Source: Leifsonia sp. Root112D2 (GTDB lineage: Bacteria > Actinomycetota > Actinomycetes > Actinomycetales > Microbacteriaceae). Taken from it: a stretch of 64,000 nt of DNA. The stretch is from positions 2,845,480-2,909,479 of the forward strand of contig NZ_LMCU01000001.1 of assembly GCF_001424905.1 (NCBI RefSeq). The letters run 5' to 3'. Shown here piece after piece: positions 61,140 through 64,000 of this stretch; positions within the stretch are counted from its first letter, which is position 1, and each line of letters begins with the position of its first letter. Both the position numbers and the translations under genes were made by a program. The notes beneath the pieces were generated by a model. The model had not been told where the DNA came from and made no database searches. It saw only the letters and a list, made by a program, of their open reading frames with translations.

Positions 61140-62095
61140 TCCCGGCCGCGCCAGGGCTCGTCGGGGCGGCCGTCCCCACGGCCGTCGTTTCGGCCGTCGC
61201 CGCGGCGACGCAGGTAGCGCTCGAATTCCTGGGCGATGGCCTCGCCGCTGGCCTCGGGGGAGTCGACGGTGTCCCTGGCCTGCTCGAGTTGGGCGATGTA
61301 GCTCGCCATGTCCTCGTCCTCGGCGGCGAGCGCGTCGATGCCGGCCTCCCAGGCCGCGGCCTCTTCCACGAGCTCTCCGCGAGGAATCGTGACGTCGATC
61401 ATCTCCTCGAGCTTGTCGATGAGCGCGAGCATCGCCTTCGGTGAGGGGGCATTGTGCACATAGTGCGGCACGGATGCCCAGATCGAGACGGTGGGAATGC
61501 CGACGGTTTCGGCGGCATCCGCAACGACACTGAGAATGCCGACGGGGCCCTCATAGCTGCTGCGTTCCAGCATGAGCTCACCGCGCACCTTCGCGTTGTC
61601 GCTCGAGGCGAAGACGGAAATCGGTCGGGTATGAGGCACATCGGCGAGCATGGAGCCCAGAAAGACGATGCCCTCCACGTCTGCCGCGAGCGCGACATCC
61701 ATCAGCTCGGCCGTGAAGTTCTTCCAGCTGCGTGAGGGCTCGGTGCCCAGCAGCAGGTAGATGTTGCCCACGTTGTTCCCGCTCACGCGCAGTTCGGCGT
61801 CTGAGGCGAGCTGCGGCGCGGCAACCCCTGGCAGCGTCGGGCCGTAGATGACCGCCGACGGCCAGTCGAGCGTGCGGTGGCCCTCCTCGTCAATGGAGAC
61901 GGTGGGGCGATTGAACTGGTAGTCGAAATACACCTCGGGGTCGACCTCGGCGATGGGCACAACGTCGAGCACGTCCTTCAGGGTGCGCACCGCCCCGCTG
62001 GCAGCCTCACCGGCATCATTCCAGCCCTCGAATGCCACGACCATGAGCTTGCCGGAAAGGAAGCGGCCCTCGTGTGCGCTCGTCTTCTCTGCCAC
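61136..62095 (-). CDS. PAC2 family protein
   Basis: A protein of about 319 residues matching the PAC2 family: FLSGKLMVVAFEGWNDAGEA at the N-terminus, DYQFNRPTVSIDEEG, then LLLGTEPSRSWKNFTAELMD and VPHYVHNAPSPKAMLALID. Some PAC2 proteins act as proteasome-associated chaperones; the bacterial ones are not characterised. A charged, repeat-like tail (RGDGRNDGRGDGR) ends the protein. The GTG start at 62095 is only moderately supported. Confidence 0.85.
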   Translation of the reverse strand: MAEKTSAHEGRFLSGKLMVVAFEGWNDAGEAASGAVRTLKDVLDVVPIAEVDPEVYFDYQFNRPTVSIDEEGHRTLDWPSAVIYGPTLPGVAAPQLASDAELRVSGNNVGNIYLLLGTEPSRSWKNFTAELMDVALAADVEGIVFLGSMLADVPHTRPISVFASSDNAKVRGELMLERSSYEGPVGILSVVADAAETVGIPTVSIWASVPHYVHNAPSPKAMLALIDKLEEMIDVTIPRGELVEEAAAWEAGIDALAAEDEDMASYIAQLEQARDTVDSPEASGEAIAQEFERYLRRRGDGRNDGRGDGRPDEPWRGRD

Positions 62096-62226
62096 TGTCT
62101 GGATACCCCGTTCGTTCGGGCGGCGTTCACCCGCCCATCGCTCCAGAATAGGCCAGCGGATGCCGTGGGCGCTGGGCATACGGCCGTCACGGCTGCGCCC
62201 AGAGAGAACGCCTAGACTTGTGCCCC

Positions 62227-62961
62227 GTGACCACAACGCCTGCCGCCGCCTCCGGCATCCGCCAAGACCAGCTTCCCGCCGCCGTGCTCTTCGACATGGA
62301 TGGCACCCTCGTCGACACCGAACCGTACTGGATGCAGGCGGAGACCGATCTGGTCGCCGAATTCGGCGGTGTCTGGACCCAGGAAGACTGTCTGAGCGTC
62401 GTGGGCGCCGGGCTGTGGACCTCGGCAGAGGCCCTGCGGGCACGCGGCGTCGCGCTGGAGGCGGACGAGATCGTCGACAGACTCACCAATCGCGTGCAGG
62501 AGCAGATTGAGACGTTCGGCGCCCCGTGGCGTCCCGGTGCCGTCGAGCTGTTGCGCGAAGTACGTGAACGGGGCATCAAGACCGCCCTGGTGACGATGTC
62601 GGTGCGCCGCATGGCCTCCCAGATCGCCGACGCGCTGCCGTTCACGGGCTTCGACCTGCTCGTGACGGGAGACAGCGTCGAGAACCCGAAGCCGCATCCG
62701 GAGGCATACCTCACCGCCGCCCGCCTGCTGGGCGTGGAACCGGAGTGCACCGTCGCCATCGAAGACTCCATTCCCGGACTGGCCGCGGCCGTCGCCGCTG
62801 GCACCACCGCCATTGCCGTACCGCATATCCTTCAGATTCCTGCCAGTGACGACCATGTGCTCTGGCAGAGCCTCGCAGGGCGCACCGTCGACGACCTGAT
62901 CGCCGTCTATGCCCAGAGAAACCCGGCCGAGCGCAACCCAGCCGAAAGCACCGCACGATGA
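62227..62961 (+). CDS. HAD-superfamily phosphatase
   Basis: A 244-residue HAD-family hydrolase. Motif I is AVLFDMDGTLVDTEPYW, motif II ALVTMSVRRM, motif III the Lys in ENPKPHPEAYL, and motif IV AIEDSIPGLAAA. This resembles beta-phosphoglucomutase-like or sugar phosphatases of the HAD subfamily IA. The GTG at 62227 lies 8 nt after TAGACT. It overlaps the next gene by 4 bp. Confidence 0.88.
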   Translation: MTTTPAAASGIRQDQLPAAVLFDMDGTLVDTEPYWMQAETDLVAEFGGVWTQEDCLSVVGAGLWTSAEALRARGVALEADEIVDRLTNRVQEQIETFGAPWRPGAVELLREVRERGIKTALVTMSVRRMASQIADALPFTGFDLLVTGDSVENPKPHPEAYLTAARLLGVEPECTVAIEDSIPGLAAAVAAGTTAIAVPHILQIPASDDHVLWQSLAGRTVDDLIAVYAQRNPAERNPAESTAR

Positions 62962-64000
62962 GCGATCTGACACGCCCCGTGACGCACCCCGCAATCCCGG
63001 CGAACAGCGGGCCGTTCCGCATCGGCGACCGCGTACAGCTCACCGGGCCGAAGGGCAAACTCAACACGATCACGCTCGAGGCGGGCAAGGTCTTCCACAC
63101 CCACCGCGGTGTGCTCGAACATGACGCGATCATCGGCCTGCCCGACGGCTCCGTCGTGACCAACAATGTGGGTGTCGAGCACCTGGTGCTGCGCCCGCTG
63201 CTGCGCGATTTCGTCATGTCGATGCCGCGCGGTGCCGCCATCGTGTATCCGAAGGATGCCGCGCAGATTCTCGCACTGGCCGACGTCTTTCCCGGGGCGA
63301 CCGTCGTGGAGGCGGGCGTCGGAAGCGGCGCGCTGTCGCTCTGGCTGCTGCGGGCGATAGGTCCGAGCGGAAGGCTGGCCTCTTTCGAGCGGCGGGACGA
63401 GTTCGCCGACGTCGCGCGCGCGAACGTGGTCACATTTCTCGGTCACGAGCCGGAGAACTGGAGCGTCACCGTCGGTGACCTCTCCGAGGCGCTTCCCGAG
63501 ACGGTCGCCGACGGCACGGTCGACCGCGTCGTGCTCGACATGCTCGCCCCCTGGGAGTGCCTCGACGCCTGCATCGGCGCCCTCAAGGCTGGCGGCGTTC
63601 TGCTCTGTTATGTGGCCACCGTCACGCAGCTCTCCCGGGTGGCTGAGGCCATCCGGGGCACCGGGCGCTTCACCGAGCCGGCGTCGAACGAGACGATGGT
63701 GCGCGGCTGGCACGTCGAAGGACTCGCCGTGCGGCCCGACCATCGCATGATCGGGCACACCGGCTTTCTCATCACCGCGCGCCTGCTCGCGCCGAACACC
63801 GTGCTGCCCGAACTCAAACGTCGGCCCTCCAAGAGCGACTACAGCGACGCGGATGTCGAGGCCTGGACCCCGGGCGCCCTCGGCGAGCGCTCCGCAAGTC
63901 CCAAGAGCCTGCGCAAACGCGTGCGTGCTGCCCAGGCCGGCGCCGAGCTCTCCCGCGACGCCGAGCTTGCCCGAAACGGCGATGCGCCTGACATCAACTA
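62958..64000 (+). CDS. trmI: tRNA (adenine-58-N1)-methyltransferase TrmI, runs to the window edge
   Basis: At least 347 residues. It starts MSDLTRPVTHPAIPANSGPF at the ATG overlapping the HAD stop (ATGA). The N-terminal domain has LTGPKGKLNTITLEAGKVFH, and the catalytic domain has the AdoMet loop VVEAGVGSGALSLWLL and VLDMLAPWECLDAC, which are typical of bacterial TrmI. It methylates adenine 58 in the T loop of tRNA. The frame is still open at base 64000, with TA as the last bases, so the stop may be the next codon. No stop is seen inside the window. Confidence 0.93.
   Translation, partial: MSDLTRPVTHPAIPANSGPFRIGDRVQLTGPKGKLNTITLEAGKVFHTHRGVLEHDAIIGLPDGSVVTNNVGVEHLVLRPLLRDFVMSMPRGAAIVYPKDAAQILALADVFPGATVVEAGVGSGALSLWLLRAIGPSGRLASFERRDEFADVARANVVTFLGHEPENWSVTVGDLSEALPETVADGTVDRVVLDMLAPWECLDACIGALKAGGVLLCYVATVTQLSRVAEAIRGTGRFTEPASNETMVRGWHVEGLAVRPDHRMIGHTGFLITARLLAPNTVLPELKRRPSKSDYSDADVEAWTPGALGERSASPKSLRKRVRAAQAGAELSRDAELARNGDAPDIN

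Overview
This 64 kb window comes from a high-GC Gram-positive chromosome, most likely a member of the Microbacteriaceae (Actinobacteria). The evidence is mycothiol synthesis (MshC), an actinobacterial glgC/glgA-type pair with a TreS-like enzyme, a SufBDC operon containing a Rieske ferredoxin, DUF3097, DUF3099 and DUF222-HNH proteins, an actinobacterial CtaA, and a tRNA m1A58 methylase. At least 18 starts carry a TAnnnT -10 hexamer 6-8 nt upstream of the start codon, which points to widespread leaderless transcription. I used this spacing to choose several starts. The window is a draft-level reading by eye; no database search was run.

Layout of the core. 1-9.7 kb: heme O/A synthesis (ctaB fragment, ctaA), the suf Fe-S assembly operon (sufB, sufD, Rieske ferredoxin, sufC, sufT-like), an ABC-F ATPase, SURF1 and two small conserved proteins. 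9.8-24.1 kb: fabG, serB, glgC, divergent glgA, an orphan ABC ATPase, rpmE2, a DnaQ-like exonuclease, treS, hydrolase plus glycosyltransferase, phosphatase, sirtuin, SpoU methylase, a D,D-carboxypeptidase and an SGNH hydrolase. 24.2-41.6 kb: a DEAH-type helicase, a VIT-family transporter, a DUF222-HNH protein, a cold-shock gene with a structured leader, DUF3097, an SDR, an S4 protein, a class I flavin disulfide reductase, a ParA-like ATPase with an unusual P-loop, a ZIP transporter behind a DtxR-like box, several small enzymes, DedA, an orphan betaine-type binding lipoprotein, and an MFS pump divergent from its probable regulator.

Genomic island. From 41.7 to 56.9 kb the content changes. A perfect 51 bp direct repeat lies at 41656-41706 and 56890-56940. 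The right copy is the terminator of a tRNA-Leu(GAG) gene and overlaps its last two bases. Between the copies are a uracil-DNA-glycosylase-like protein, a frameshifted gene, a small HTH protein, a large lipase-fold protein with a glycine-rich membrane segment, a HipBA-type toxin-antitoxin pair, an intact IS3-family element abutting a HerA-type ATPase that has lost its N-terminal half, a KTSC protein, and several unrecognised membrane proteins ending with an HNH nuclease. I see no integrase. The cargo resembles a decayed or reshuffled defence-type island, which is an inference from gene types and not a demonstration.

Right flank, 57-64 kb: normal core resumes with an M20 peptidase, UppP, MshC, a DUF1801 protein, a PAC2 protein, a HAD phosphatase and the tRNA m1A58 methylase gene, which runs off the window. 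The UppP and MshC genes are adjacent and HAD/TrmI overlap by 4 bp, so they are probably co-expressed.
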